A DNA stretch of 42,012 bases, from the NCBI GenBank assembly GCA_910586765.1, contig CAJUJJ010000023.1, forward strand, positions 1 through 42,012, given 5' to 3'. The translations under genes and the position numbers were made by a program. Below the pieces are notes generated by a model. That model was given only the letters and a program-made list of their open reading frames with translations. It searched no databases and had not been told where the DNA came from. The DNA is from an uncultured Clostridia bacterium (GTDB lineage: Bacteria > Bacillota > Clostridia > Lachnospirales > Anaerotignaceae). Positions 1-7,340 of the stretch are shown here, one piece after another; position 1 is the first letter of the stretch, and each line of letters begins with the position of its first letter.

Positions 1-16
1 CCAGTAGGCTTTCTGG

Positions 17-39
17 AACCACGCGACTATCGCGTGGTT
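17..39 (+). terminator. Intrinsic terminator of an off-window gene
   Basis: A 9-bp perfect stem (AACCACGCG, loop actat, CGCGTGGTT) is followed by TTCTCC. It is GC-rich against a very AT-rich background and lies before any gene in the window, so it probably ends a plus-strand gene to the left. The short U tract makes direction uncertain. Confidence 0.5.
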
Positions 40-48
40 TTCTCCACA

Positions 49-77
49 CAATAAAGCCTCTAGTTTTCCTAGAGGCT
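49..77 (-). terminator. Intrinsic terminator of the ROK glucokinase gene
   Basis: Read on the minus strand, AGCCTCTAG and CTAGAGGCT form a 9-bp stem around a 5-nt loop (55-77), followed by TTTATT. It lies 36 bases beyond the glucokinase stop codon, where a terminator for that gene is expected. Confidence 0.7.
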
Positions 78-113
78 AATTAAATTATTTGTTATTTTAA
101 TTTATTTCAAATT

Positions 114-1079
114 TTACTGTTCTACTATAGAAGCTGCACCAATAATACCAGCATCATTTCCTAATGTAGCACGAATAATAGGAGGAATAAAAGCTCTTTC
201 TCCAGCAAAACAATATTTTCTGATATATTCATTTAAAGGGTCTGTTAAATAAGTGCCTTGATTACAAACACCTCCACTTAACAATACAACATCAGGACGG
301 AATATATTTACCATATTCACAATGCCCTCTCCTAAATATTTTATGTAATTTTGTACAACTTCTTTGCCAGCAGCATCTCCCTTTTTAGCAGCATCAAAAG
401 GAGTAATGCCATTGATTTCATCTAAATTTCCATTACAAAGAGTATTTAAAAGAGAATCAGGATATTTTTGTGCAGCACGTTTTGTATCACGAATAAGTGC
501 TGTAGCAGAAGAATATGCCTCAAAACAACCATGTCTACCACAAGTACAATATTCACCACCAGAAACAATCGTAATATGACCTAATTCTGTACCGCCAGCA
601 TGACCGCCTTCAAATATTTTTCTGTTCATAACAATTCCGCCGCCAACACCAGTACCTAATGTAATCATAACAGCATTTTCATATTCCATAGCAGCACCGC
701 CTACAACTTCACCTAATGCAGCACAATTTGCATCATTGGATAATCCCATAGGTAAATCAATATATTTTTTTAATTCTTCTAATATAGGAATGTGCTCCCA
801 ATGTAAATTTCCTGCAAATACAACAACACCATTTTTAGAGTCAATACAACCAGGACTGCCAATACCTAATGCACTACATTCTGAAATAGAAATACCTGTT
901 TTTTCCAATACAAACAATACTGCATCTGCCATATCTTTCACAATTTCTTTGTAATCACGTTCTGCTAATGTTCTGACAGAATGATTTGCAATAATTTTAT
1001 GACTTTGGTCTACAATACCTACTTTTATATTTGTACCACCTAAGTCAATACCAATACGATATTTTTTTTCATTTGCCAT
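114..1079 (-). CDS. glcK: ROK-family glucokinase
   Basis: 321-aa cytoplasmic sugar kinase that would phosphorylate glucose with ATP to glucose 6-phosphate. The N-terminus carries the ROK phosphate-binding motif (GIDLGGTNIKVG, about residues 9-20). The centre has the glycine-rich GTGVGGGIV segment, and the zinc site is CTCGRHGCFEA, matching the ROK CxCGxxGCxE signature. Length is normal for the family. The ATG start is preceded by AAGGAG about ten bases upstream, and a sigma-A promoter lies further up. It is monocistronic, diverging from the alarmone synthetase gene. ROK members also include N-acetylmannosamine and fructose kinases and repressors. Absence of an N-terminal helix-turn-helix rules out a repressor, and glucokinase is the most likely activity, though substrate is inferred from family. 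Confidence 0.88.
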   Translation of the reverse strand: MANEKKYRIGIDLGGTNIKVGIVDQSHKIIANHSVRTLAERDYKEIVKDMADAVLFVLEKTGISISECSALGIGSPGCIDSKNGVVVFAGNLHWEHIPILEELKKYIDLPMGLSNDANCAALGEVVGGAAMEYENAVMITLGTGVGGGIVMNRKIFEGGHAGGTELGHITIVSGGEYCTCGRHGCFEAYSSATALIRDTKRAAQKYPDSLLNTLCNGNLDEINGITPFDAAKKGDAAGKEVVQNYIKYLGEGIVNMVNIFRPDVVLLSGGVCNQGTYLTDPLNEYIRKYCFAGERAFIPPIIRATLGNDAGIIGAASIVEQ

Positions 1080-1148
1080 ATTTTTTTACTCCTTCCCTGT
1101 TAATACATAATATAGTAATAATGTAAAATTGTATCTCCTCTTGTTTTT

Positions 1149-1177
1149 ATTATAAAATATATTATAAAAAAAATCAA
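1149..1177 (-). promoter_or_regulatory. Sigma-A promoter of glcK
   Basis: On the minus strand, TTGATT (1177-1172), a 17-bp spacer and a perfect TATAAT (1154-1149) lie about 70 bases upstream of the glucokinase ATG. Confidence 0.65.
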
Positions 1178-1200
1178 TATAAACACAGTTAGGCTTTGTA

Positions 1201-1229
1201 TTGGCTTTTTTGAGAATATGTTGTAAAAT
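1201..1229 (+). promoter_or_regulatory. Sigma-A promoter of the alarmone synthetase gene
   Basis: TTGGCT (1201-1206), a 17-bp spacer and TAAAAT (1224-1229). The open reading frame runs upstream through this stretch to a TTG at 1201, but the promoter match and the downstream RBS indicate it is not coding. Confidence 0.55.
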
Positions 1230-1290
1230 AAATATAGACAGTGACGACGAAAATAAAAGAACAAATTTTCGCCATGGAGGTGCTTTATAT

Positions 1291-2088
1291 ATGGAAGTAA
1301 TAAATTGGAAAGAATTGCTTTATCCTTATCAGCAAACGGTAGAAGAATTGCTTGTAAAATTTCATAGTATACAAAAAGAATGTAAAAATTTAGGCGTTTA
1401 TTGTCCTATAGAAAGTGTTTCAGGCAGAGTAAAAAAAGCAGCAAGTATTATGGATAAAATTGCAAGAAAACAAGTTTCTTATGAAAAAATGGAACAGGAA
1501 ATTGAAGACATTGCAGGTATTAGAATATTATGTCAATTTGTAGAAGATATTTACAAAGTAATTGATATGATAAAAATGAGAAATGGGCGAGATATGGAAA
1601 TTGTAGAAGAAAAGGACTATGTAAAAAATAAAAAGCCTAGTGGATATCAAAGTTATCATATTATTATAAAATATCCTTTGAATACTGCTTTTGGTTATAG
1701 AGAAGTTATGGCAGAAATACAAATTAGAACACTTGCTATGAACTTTTGGGCAACAGCAGAACATTCTCTAAGGTATAAATATAGTGGAAATATACCAGAC
1801 TCTATACAGGAAAGATTAACAAACTGTGCAGATGCAGCGTTTCATTTAGATACAGAAATGTCTACTATAAGAGGAGAAATTATTAATGCTCAACAATTAA
1901 ATGAAATCAAACAAAATTTAGTAAATAATATATTAGAGAATATACAAAATTTATATTTTGTGGCAAAATTAGATGATATGAATAAAATCAATAAGGAATT
2001 TATAGATTTATGGGAGGCAGATGATGTAGATAAATTAAGAGAATTTAACGAAAAATTAAATATTATGGCAGAATTATATCGTATTTAG
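1291..2088 (+). CDS. Small alarmone synthetase (RelA/SpoT-type (p)ppGpp synthetase)
   Basis: 265-aa single-domain (p)ppGpp synthetase of the RelP/RelQ type, transferring pyrophosphate from ATP to GDP/GTP in the stringent response. The synthetase fold is recognisable from SVSGRVKKAASIM (residues 42-54), DIAGIRI (73-79), the substrate-stacking GYQSYH loop (118-123) and EIQIRT (142-147). No HD hydrolase, TGS or ACT domain is present. The start is ATG 1291, with GGAGG ten bases upstream; the frame extends upstream to TTG 1201, but that stretch is the promoter. Typical RelQ proteins are about 210 residues, so this one has an extra C-terminal tail of roughly 50 residues rich in N, I and acidic residues. 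It is 20 bp from the next gene and may be cotranscribed with it. Confidence 0.88.
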   Translation: MEVINWKELLYPYQQTVEELLVKFHSIQKECKNLGVYCPIESVSGRVKKAASIMDKIARKQVSYEKMEQEIEDIAGIRILCQFVEDIYKVIDMIKMRNGRDMEIVEEKDYVKNKKPSGYQSYHIIIKYPLNTAFGYREVMAEIQIRTLAMNFWATAEHSLRYKYSGNIPDSIQERLTNCADAAFHLDTEMSTIRGEIINAQQLNEIKQNLVNNILENIQNLYFVAKLDDMNKINKEFIDLWEADDVDKLREFNEKLNIMAELYRI

Positions 2089-2108
2089 AAAGACAGAAAG
2101 GAATTTTT

Positions 2109-3056
2109 ATGAAAAGGGTAAGTGTATTATTAATAACAGCTTGTGTGGTTATGCCATTTAGCATAACAGGGTGCAATTCACAACAACAACAAAATGTAAT
2201 AGAAAGCGAAATACAAAATGACAATCCATTAGATACTTTAAATATGCCTTATTTTTCACAAACAGAAAGTAAAGCTGTGTCAACAGAAAATTTGAATTAC
2301 AATATTCAAAAAGGATATTATTTAGTAGGAGCAGATGGAAACAATACAACAGAAGTATATTATCCTCAAATTGATAGTGTCAGTATTTTACCAGAAGATA
2401 CACAACAAGAGATTTTATTAGAACAAATAAATAGTGATATTGCAAAAACAGTGCTTTTGAGAGAAGGCTCTACCAATTTTTTTGCAGAACAAAACGCTGT
2501 TTCTACTGCAACAGAAGGAGAAAGCAAAAGAGAACCTAAAGTAATTACTAGTTATTATAGAGTACAAACAGCAAATCAAAAAATAGTAAGTGTATTATAT
2601 GAAGAAAGTATTTCAACATTAGGCAGTGCTTTAAATTATGGTGCAGTAGGAACAACAATTAGCTTAGCAGAAAATAGATTGCTTCAACTAAATGAAATGA
2701 TTACAGATTTTGATGCACTTTTGACATTGTTGGAAACAGACCAGTTTACACCAATACCATATTATGAAAAAGAAACGCCTTATTTTAGTGAAGTATTAGA
2801 AAATACAAATTATATGAGAGATGAAATACTCGAAATATTAAAAAATAATAACAGAAGAACTTTTTTCACAGAGGGAGAAGAAGAAGCAGAAATATTATGG
2901 GAAAAACGTGTGTTTGACTGGTATTTATGGGATAATAAATTAGTAATGCTATATATTGATGATAAAGGTTATTATCAATACAGCATTGAATTAGAAAAAA
3001 TAAAAAATATTATAGATGACACATTTTATCAAAATTATATTGAACAAACAGAATAA
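2109..3056 (+). CDS. Lipoprotein with PdaC/RsiV-like (DUF3298-type) ectodomain
   Basis: 315-aa predicted exported lipoprotein. The N-terminus has two basic residues, a hydrophobic stretch and a lipobox, with Cys22 in SITGC as lipidation site, followed by a Q/N/E-rich linker. From about residue 60 the pattern YYPQIDSV, then IVSVLYEESISTLGSALNYG and a following leucine-rich segment resembles the DUF4163/DUF3298 module of PdaC and RsiV. This is a motif-level impression, not a search result. The C-terminal 100 residues are not recognised. The gene sits 20 bp after the alarmone synthetase and 16 bp before the phosphoesterase, suggesting a three-gene transcript. Function unknown; an envelope or peptidoglycan-related role is an inference from the domain. 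Confidence 0.6.
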   Translation: MKRVSVLLITACVVMPFSITGCNSQQQQNVIESEIQNDNPLDTLNMPYFSQTESKAVSTENLNYNIQKGYYLVGADGNNTTEVYYPQIDSVSILPEDTQQEILLEQINSDIAKTVLLREGSTNFFAEQNAVSTATEGESKREPKVITSYYRVQTANQKIVSVLYEESISTLGSALNYGAVGTTISLAENRLLQLNEMITDFDALLTLLETDQFTPIPYYEKETPYFSEVLENTNYMRDEILEILKNNNRRTFFTEGEEEAEILWEKRVFDWYLWDNKLVMLYIDDKGYYQYSIELEKIKNIIDDTFYQNYIEQTE

Positions 3057-3072
3057 AGAGAGGGGGAGAAAT

Positions 3073-3765
3073 ATGGCATTATTTGCCATAGGAGATTTAC
3101 ATTTAGGTTTTGGAGTAAATAAAACAATGGATAAATTTGGAGGGGAATGGAAAAATCATGTCCAGAAAATAGAAAAAAATTGGAGAGAACAAATACAGCA
3201 AGAGGATACTATATTGCTTTTAGGTGATATTTCTTGGGGAATGACAATAGAACAAACCAAACCAGATTTTGATTTTATAGAAACATTGCCAGGAAAAAAA
3301 ATTTGTATTTGTGGAAATCATGACTATTGGTGGAGCAATGTCTCTAAAATACAAAAGATATATCATAACATTATATTTTTACGTAACAATAGTGTACAAT
3401 ATCACAATATTTTTATTTGTGGCACAAGAGGTTGGGTTTGTCCTAATGATACTTTTTTTACACCACAATATGAAAAAATATATCGTAGAGAAGTAATAAG
3501 ATTAAAATTATCTTTAGATGATGCTATGAAAAAAGGAGCAGAACAAATTATTGTACTGCTCCATTTTCCGCCTACGAATGATAAAAAAGAGAATTCAGAT
3601 TTTTTAGAAATAATAAAAAAATATCCTGTAACACATTTATATTATGCCCATTTGCATGGAGAACAATATTATAAAAATAGTTTGTTAGGAAAACAGTATA
3701 CTATTTTTTATGATTTAGTATCTTGTGATAGTATTCATTTTTGTCCCAAAAAAATACTGTTGTAA
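3073..3765 (+). CDS. Calcineurin-like metallophosphoesterase (COG1768-like)
   Basis: 230-aa cytoplasmic phosphohydrolase with the complete dimetal metallophosphoesterase motif set: GDLHLG (residues 7-12, DxH), GDISWG (51-56), GNHDYWW (81-87), a histidine in LLHFPP and the closing AHLHG, where alanine replaces the usual glycine of GHxH. The WW after GNHD and overall length fit the COG1768 group of predicted phosphohydrolases, whose substrate is not established. The start is ATG 3073, directly preceded by AGAGGGGGAG; an in-frame upstream ATG at 3016 lies inside the lipoprotein gene with no RBS and is rejected. No GC-rich terminator follows, only an AT-only hairpin. Confidence 0.8.
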   Translation: MALFAIGDLHLGFGVNKTMDKFGGEWKNHVQKIEKNWREQIQQEDTILLLGDISWGMTIEQTKPDFDFIETLPGKKICICGNHDYWWSNVSKIQKIYHNIIFLRNNSVQYHNIFICGTRGWVCPNDTFFTPQYEKIYRREVIRLKLSLDDAMKKGAEQIIVLLHFPPTNDKKENSDFLEIIKKYPVTHLYYAHLHGEQYYKNSLLGKQYTIFYDLVSCDSIHFCPKKILL

Positions 3766-3793
3766 TAAAAATTTTAAAAAAGTTTTATTTTTT

Positions 3794-3820
3794 TGAAGTT
3801 TTTTTACTCTTTCTGTCGTT
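3794..3820 (+). promoter_or_regulatory. Candidate ECF-sigma autoregulatory promoter
   Basis: TGAAGT (3794-3799), a T-rich 17-bp spacer and CGTT (3817-3820) resemble the TGAAAC-N16/17-CGT promoters of ECF sigma factors and lie 66 bases upstream of a sigma gene. The spacer T tract and CGT element are typical, but the -35 differs by one base from TGAAAC. Autoregulation is inferred. Confidence 0.4.
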
Positions 3821-3886
3821 TTACTTTATAAGGGTGCATATAAAAATAGCGTTTTAATATTTGGCAGAAAGGGGGAATGCAGAAAG

Positions 3887-4390
3887 ATGACAACAGAACA
3901 ATGGCAAAAAAGCATAGAACAATATGAAAAGCTAATATTTACCATCTGTTATCAAATGGTGCATGACTATCATGAAGCACAAAATTTAACACAAGAAACA
4001 TTTCTTTCTGCCTACACCCACAAAGAAAGCTGTCAAATAGAAACTGTAAAACCTTGGCTGGCTCGTATTGCAACAAATAAAGCAAAAGATTATTTAAAAA
4101 GTGCATATTTTCGTAAAGAACGTATTGAAATTAGTGAGGGAGAAAAGGATCCAGCTCCCTTACCTGAAATACTCTATTTACAAAAAGAGGGTATGCAAAA
4201 AATCAAAAAATACATTTTAAATTTGCAAGAACCCTATAAAATAGTCAGTCGTATGTATTTTTTGGAAGGAAAATCTATTTGTGAAATTGCAAAAATACTG
4301 CAACGTCCTCAAAAAACAGTACAAACACAAATTTATCGTGGCAGAAAAATATTGCAACAAAAAATGAAGAAAGGGGAGGAAAATGAATGA
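3887..4390 (+). CDS. ECF-type RNA polymerase sigma factor
   Basis: 167-aa extracytoplasmic-function sigma factor. Region 2 occupies about residues 10-75 (YEKLIFTICYQMV, DYHEAQNLTQETFLSAY, WLARIATNKAKDYL). Region 4 lies at about 105-160, with the helix-turn-helix in GKSICEIAKILQRPQKTVQTQ followed by IYRGRKILQ. There is no region 1 or 3. Its stop codon overlaps the next start (ATGA, 4387-4390), giving translational coupling with a zinc anti-sigma factor, the usual arrangement. It is preceded by a possible ECF-type promoter, so positive autoregulation is likely. Its regulon and signal cannot be told from the sequence. Confidence 0.88.
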   Translation: MTTEQWQKSIEQYEKLIFTICYQMVHDYHEAQNLTQETFLSAYTHKESCQIETVKPWLARIATNKAKDYLKSAYFRKERIEISEGEKDPAPLPEILYLQKEGMQKIKKYILNLQEPYKIVSRMYFLEGKSICEIAKILQRPQKTVQTQIYRGRKILQQKMKKGEENE

Positions 4391-4854
4391 CTATTTTTAA
4401 TCAAAATGGACATATCACAGCAGAAGGCTTTTTTCTATTAGTAACAGAAAAAGCAGATGAAATGCAAAGGCTGGAATTATCCGAACATCTTTCTTTTTGT
4501 GATAGATGCTTAGAACAATATTTAATAGAAATGGAAAAAATAACGTTGTTAGAAACAGAAGAAAGCATTGCAAAACGTGTGATAAAAAAAGTGAAGCATA
4601 AAACAGCTTTTTTAGTACAAAAGAGATTTGGCACAGCTGTTGCCGCAGCTTGTATTGCAATGATACTCTGGACATCTGGAGCATTCTCTTGGACTACAAT
4701 GGCACAACAATATGATACAGTAGAACGTTTTGAGGAAGAATTAGAAAGATTTAGCTGGCAAAATCAAAATGCACTGCATCATATATCTCAAAAATATCAA
4801 CAAATTTTAGATAAATTAGATAGGAGGGAGAAGATACCTTATGGAGAAAAATAA
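4387..4854 (+). CDS. Zinc-binding (ZAS-type) anti-sigma factor, membrane-bound
   Basis: 155-aa partner of the preceding ECF sigma factor. The cytoplasmic N-terminus has the HxxxCxxC zinc anti-sigma motif as HLSFCDRC (about residues 34-41). One membrane helix lies at about 79-97 (AVAAACIAMILWTSGAF), followed by a short extracytoplasmic tail of about 55 residues rich in Q and E with a helical pattern. The family holds its sigma at the membrane and releases it by proteolysis or redox change. No dedicated sensor domain is seen outside. It overlaps the sigma gene by 4 bp and the downstream membrane protein by 14 bp. Confidence 0.82.
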   Translation: MTIFNQNGHITAEGFFLLVTEKADEMQRLELSEHLSFCDRCLEQYLIEMEKITLLETEESIAKRVIKKVKHKTAFLVQKRFGTAVAAACIAMILWTSGAFSWTTMAQQYDTVERFEEELERFSWQNQNALHHISQKYQQILDKLDRREKIPYGEK

Positions 4855-5608
4855 ATTGTTTATGTTTTTATTTGCTATGGTACCTGGTATGAGTCATATG
4901 TATTTAGGTATGTTAAAAAAGGGTGTATTTTTAATGTCGTTGTTTTTAGCTCCTATAGGTTTGATTTTTTTGACAAGGGGAGGATTTGAAATTATTAGCT
5001 GTATACTACCTGTAGTATGGTGTTATAGTTTTTTTGATGTATTTCGTTATAAAGGCGATACAAAAGAAGAAAGATACCAAACAGATACAGAATTTTATGA
5101 AAAATTAAAATTTTTTTGGCAGGAAGAAGCAGAACCAATGTTTATAAAAAGAAGAAAATTAGTAGGACTGTTTTGTATCTTTTTAGCTGTGTATACTTTT
5201 ATATACAATATTATAGGTTATTTTACAAATTGGTTTGGTAGAGTGTTTTGGTTTTGCTATATTGTACTGAGCAAAGTACCTACATTGCTTGTCGTTATTG
5301 TTTTACTAAAATTAGGCATTGATTTGTTGAGGGCAGAAGATGACAATTTTGTTGCTTATAAAAAGGAAAACAAAAAGCAAAAATATTATGAAGCAGAATT
5401 AAAAAATAATATTAATCAAGAAGAAAAAGAACAAAAACAATCAGAAACAGAACAGTATGAAACTATTTATCATACAGAAGTTAAAAATGATACAGAAAAA
5501 ACAGAAATACAGCAGTATGATTTACAAGTACAAGAAGAAAAGATAAATTTAGAAAAAGGAGAAAAAATAGTGGAACCTATTTTTTTGGATAAAAGAATAG
5601 AAGAATAA
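4841..5608 (+). CDS. Membrane protein of the ECF sigma operon
   Basis: 255-aa protein with an N-terminal hydrophobic pair (about residues 5-70) resembling a TM2-like hairpin (VPGMSHMYLGMLKKGVF, then IISCILPVVWCYSFFDVFRYKGD). Two more hydrophobic segments follow at about 108-125 and 135-165. The last 85 residues are a very hydrophilic E/K/Q-rich, probably disordered or coiled tail. The RBS (GGAGGGAG) lies inside the anti-sigma gene, with a 14-bp overlap, so it is the third gene of the operon. Membership suggests it modulates or is controlled by the sigma pathway. No enzymatic motif is visible. Confidence 0.65.
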   Translation: MEKNKLFMFLFAMVPGMSHMYLGMLKKGVFLMSLFLAPIGLIFLTRGGFEIISCILPVVWCYSFFDVFRYKGDTKEERYQTDTEFYEKLKFFWQEEAEPMFIKRRKLVGLFCIFLAVYTFIYNIIGYFTNWFGRVFWFCYIVLSKVPTLLVVIVLLKLGIDLLRAEDDNFVAYKKENKKQKYYEAELKNNINQEEKEQKQSETEQYETIYHTEVKNDTEKTEIQQYDLQVQEEKINLEKGEKIVEPIFLDKRIEE

Positions 5609-5614
5609 AATAAA

Positions 5615-5632
5615 CCCAAGCTTTTGCTTGGG
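5615..5632. terminator. Bidirectional intrinsic terminator
   Basis: CCCAAGC-tttt-GCTTGGG lies between convergent genes. Minus-strand reading gives a U-rich tail (TTTATTTTATT) for the cobalamin/nfi operon; plus-strand reading has CTTTCAGTTTG after the ECF sigma operon. Confidence 0.75.
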
Positions 5633-5689
5633 CTTTCAGTTTGTCTAAAAACCTTAAAATTGAGTAACTCCCAATATTGGGGCTTTATT

Positions 5690-6397
5690 TTATTGGCGTA
5701 ATTCTTTTCTCTTGATATGTGTTTCTAAATCTGCATATCTTGTAGGGATAGGAATATGGCTTTGTTTATCTATCATCATCATTATTAACTCTGTTGTTGT
5801 ATCTATATCAATATAATTTCCTACAGATATAAATACTGGCTTTACATCTTTTTGTGTTATAATAGCTCTGCCTATTATTTCATTATTCTTTATGATATTA
5901 GAATATTTTCCAATACAATTTTCTGGCTTAATAAATTTTGCACCTTCTACATTGAAATACTTTTTTGCAATCCCTATAGTAGGCTTTTCTAAATAAAATG
6001 ATGCGTGTGTTGCTAATCCCATACCTCTTGTATGTAATATTCCATTTCCATCAAATAAAAATATATCTGGATTACATTTTAATTTTACTGCTGTTTGCAT
6101 AATAAGAGGCAATTCTCTAAATGCTAAACAACCTGAAATATATGGAAATTTTATTTCTCCCACTGAATATTGTTTTTCTACTATTCGTTTTGTTTTAAAA
6201 TCTATTACTACAATACAACATACTGCCATTTCTTTATTATTTTCTTTCCAATATGCAGTATCTACACCTGCTACTGTTTTTATACTTTTTAATGAAACAG
6301 TATTACTTTGTATCACATTATAAGACAGTTTATATTGTATTTGAATACAGTCTTGTTCTGATAAATTTAAAAATTCTTCTGCATTAAATTGTTTCAT
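5690..6397 (-). CDS. nfi: Endonuclease V
   Basis: 235-aa deoxyinosine-specific endonuclease that nicks DNA (or RNA) one base 3' of a deaminated adenine. Recognisable motifs: GVDTAYW with metal ligand Asp46, SGCLAFREL with Glu95 (usual form PGYLAFRE), and FDGNGILHTRGMGLATHAS with Asp116. The pattern then closes with PTIGIAKK. Length matches the family. Proline-glycine of the canonical YIPGYLAFRE is replaced by SGC here, a mild variation. It lies 16 bp after a small membrane protein gene at the end of the cobalamin operon, with an AAGGAG RBS, so it is probably cotranscribed. There is no evident functional link to B12. Confidence 0.88.
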   Translation of the reverse strand: MKQFNAEEFLNLSEQDCIQIQYKLSYNVIQSNTVSLKSIKTVAGVDTAYWKENNKEMAVCCIVVIDFKTKRIVEKQYSVGEIKFPYISGCLAFRELPLIMQTAVKLKCNPDIFLFDGNGILHTRGMGLATHASFYLEKPTIGIAKKYFNVEGAKFIKPENCIGKYSNIIKNNEIIGRAIITQKDVKPVFISVGNYIDIDTTTELIMMMIDKQSHIPIPTRYADLETHIKRKELRQ

Positions 6398-6413
6398 ATG
6401 TTATTGCTCCTTA

Positions 6414-6674
6414 TCATTTTTGTTCATTATCTCTATGATGAAGCAATGCCAAAAGTATTGCATTTGAAAAACTTAAAATTGCCATAACAATATGATACTT
6501 CTTTTTTTCTTCTTTATATTTAATAATATAATCTATTCCACTATATGCCCAAAAAACAGAAAATACTTGTTTTGTATCTAATCCTTTTTTGATACGATAA
6601 ATAGAAACACCTAAAAGTGCTCCTAAAAATGTCAATATACCTAAATGTATTACTAATCCTTTTTCTTCTTTCAT
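6414..6674 (-). CDS. Small membrane protein of unknown function
   Basis: 86-aa protein with two predicted membrane helices (about residues 8-26 and 58-78) separated by a basic cytoplasmic-looking loop containing IIKYKEEKKKYH. No family recognised. It has an AAAGGGG-type RBS and sits 21 bp after cbiC and 16 bp before nfi, so it looks like a real member of the operon tail. Small membrane proteins in B12 clusters can be cobalt-transport components, but no CbiN-like motif is visible, so that role is not claimed. Confidence 0.5.
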   Translation of the reverse strand: MKEEKGLVIHLGILTFLGALLGVSIYRIKKGLDTKQVFSVFWAYSGIDYIIKYKEEKKKYHIVMAILSFSNAILLALLHHRDNEQK

Positions 6675-6695
6675 ACTATAAATCCCCTTTCTTTT

Positions 6696-7340
6696 TTATT
6701 CTCTTGGTATCAGCTCATATAATAAAGCATTACATATTGCTGCGGCTACATTACTGCCACCTTTTCGTCCTTTTGCTACAATAGCAGGCACTGGTAAAGA
6801 CAGTATCAATTCTTTTGCTTGTACAACATTTACAAATCCTACAGGAACTGCAATAATCAATTCGGGTTTTATTTTGTTTTGTTTTATTAATTCATATAGT
6901 TTCATCAATGCAGTAGGAGCATTTCCTATTGCAAATATTGTTGGTTTTTGTAATTGTGTTGCTTTTTCCATACTAGCGACGGCTCTTGTAATATTTTGTT
7001 TTTTTGCCATTTCTGAAACATCTTCATCAGACATAAAACAATATACTTCCCCCCCTAAACGTTTTACAAATTTTTTATTTATTCCAGATTTTACCATTTG
7101 CGTATCTGTTACAATACAAGCTCCCTTTTGAAGTGCTTGCTTGCCCCTTTGTATGGCATCATTACAAAAACATAGTGTATTCAAATATTCAAAATCTGCA
7201 GTAGTATGTATTACTCTTTTCATAATTGCTTGCTGTTCTTTTGGTATGACTTTATCTGGATATTCCTTTTTTATGATTTCTGTAATGATTTCAAAACTTC
7301 TCTTTTCAATATCCTGAGGATTGATGTGTTCTATATCCAT
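6696..7340 (-). CDS. cbiC: Cobalt-precorrin-8 methylmutase CbiC
   Basis: 214-aa enzyme that moves the C11 methyl group to C12, converting cobalt-precorrin-8 to cobyrinate. Family hallmarks are VTDTQMVKSGINKK, the AIGNAPTAL segment and PVGFVNVVQAKELI. A conserved histidine expected for catalysis occurs in RVIHTTADFEY near residue 49. Start ATG 7340 is immediately after the cbiP stop codon (TAA, ATG with no gap) and uses a GGAG sequence inside the end of cbiP. It is the last recognisable cobalamin gene of the operon. Confidence 0.93.
   Translation of the reverse strand: MDIEHINPQDIEKRSFEIITEIIKKEYPDKVIPKEQQAIMKRVIHTTADFEYLNTLCFCNDAIQRGKQALQKGACIVTDTQMVKSGINKKFVKRLGGEVYCFMSDEDVSEMAKKQNITRAVASMEKATQLQKPTIFAIGNAPTALMKLYELIKQNKIKPELIIAVPVGFVNVVQAKELILSLPVPAIVAKGRKGGSNVAAAICNALLYELIPRE

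Noticed and set aside
1201..1290. N-terminal extension of the alarmone synthetase from TTG 1201
   Set aside because: It overlaps a good sigma-A promoter, lacks an RBS, and ATG 1291 has GGAGG upstream.
3016..3072. Upstream start of the metallophosphoesterase
   Set aside because: It lies in the lipoprotein gene with no RBS; the fold begins right at ATG 3073, preceded by a strong RBS.
3766..3793. Terminator after the metallophosphoesterase gene
   Set aside because: Only an AT-only AATAAAA/TTTTATT pairing is present; too weak to call.
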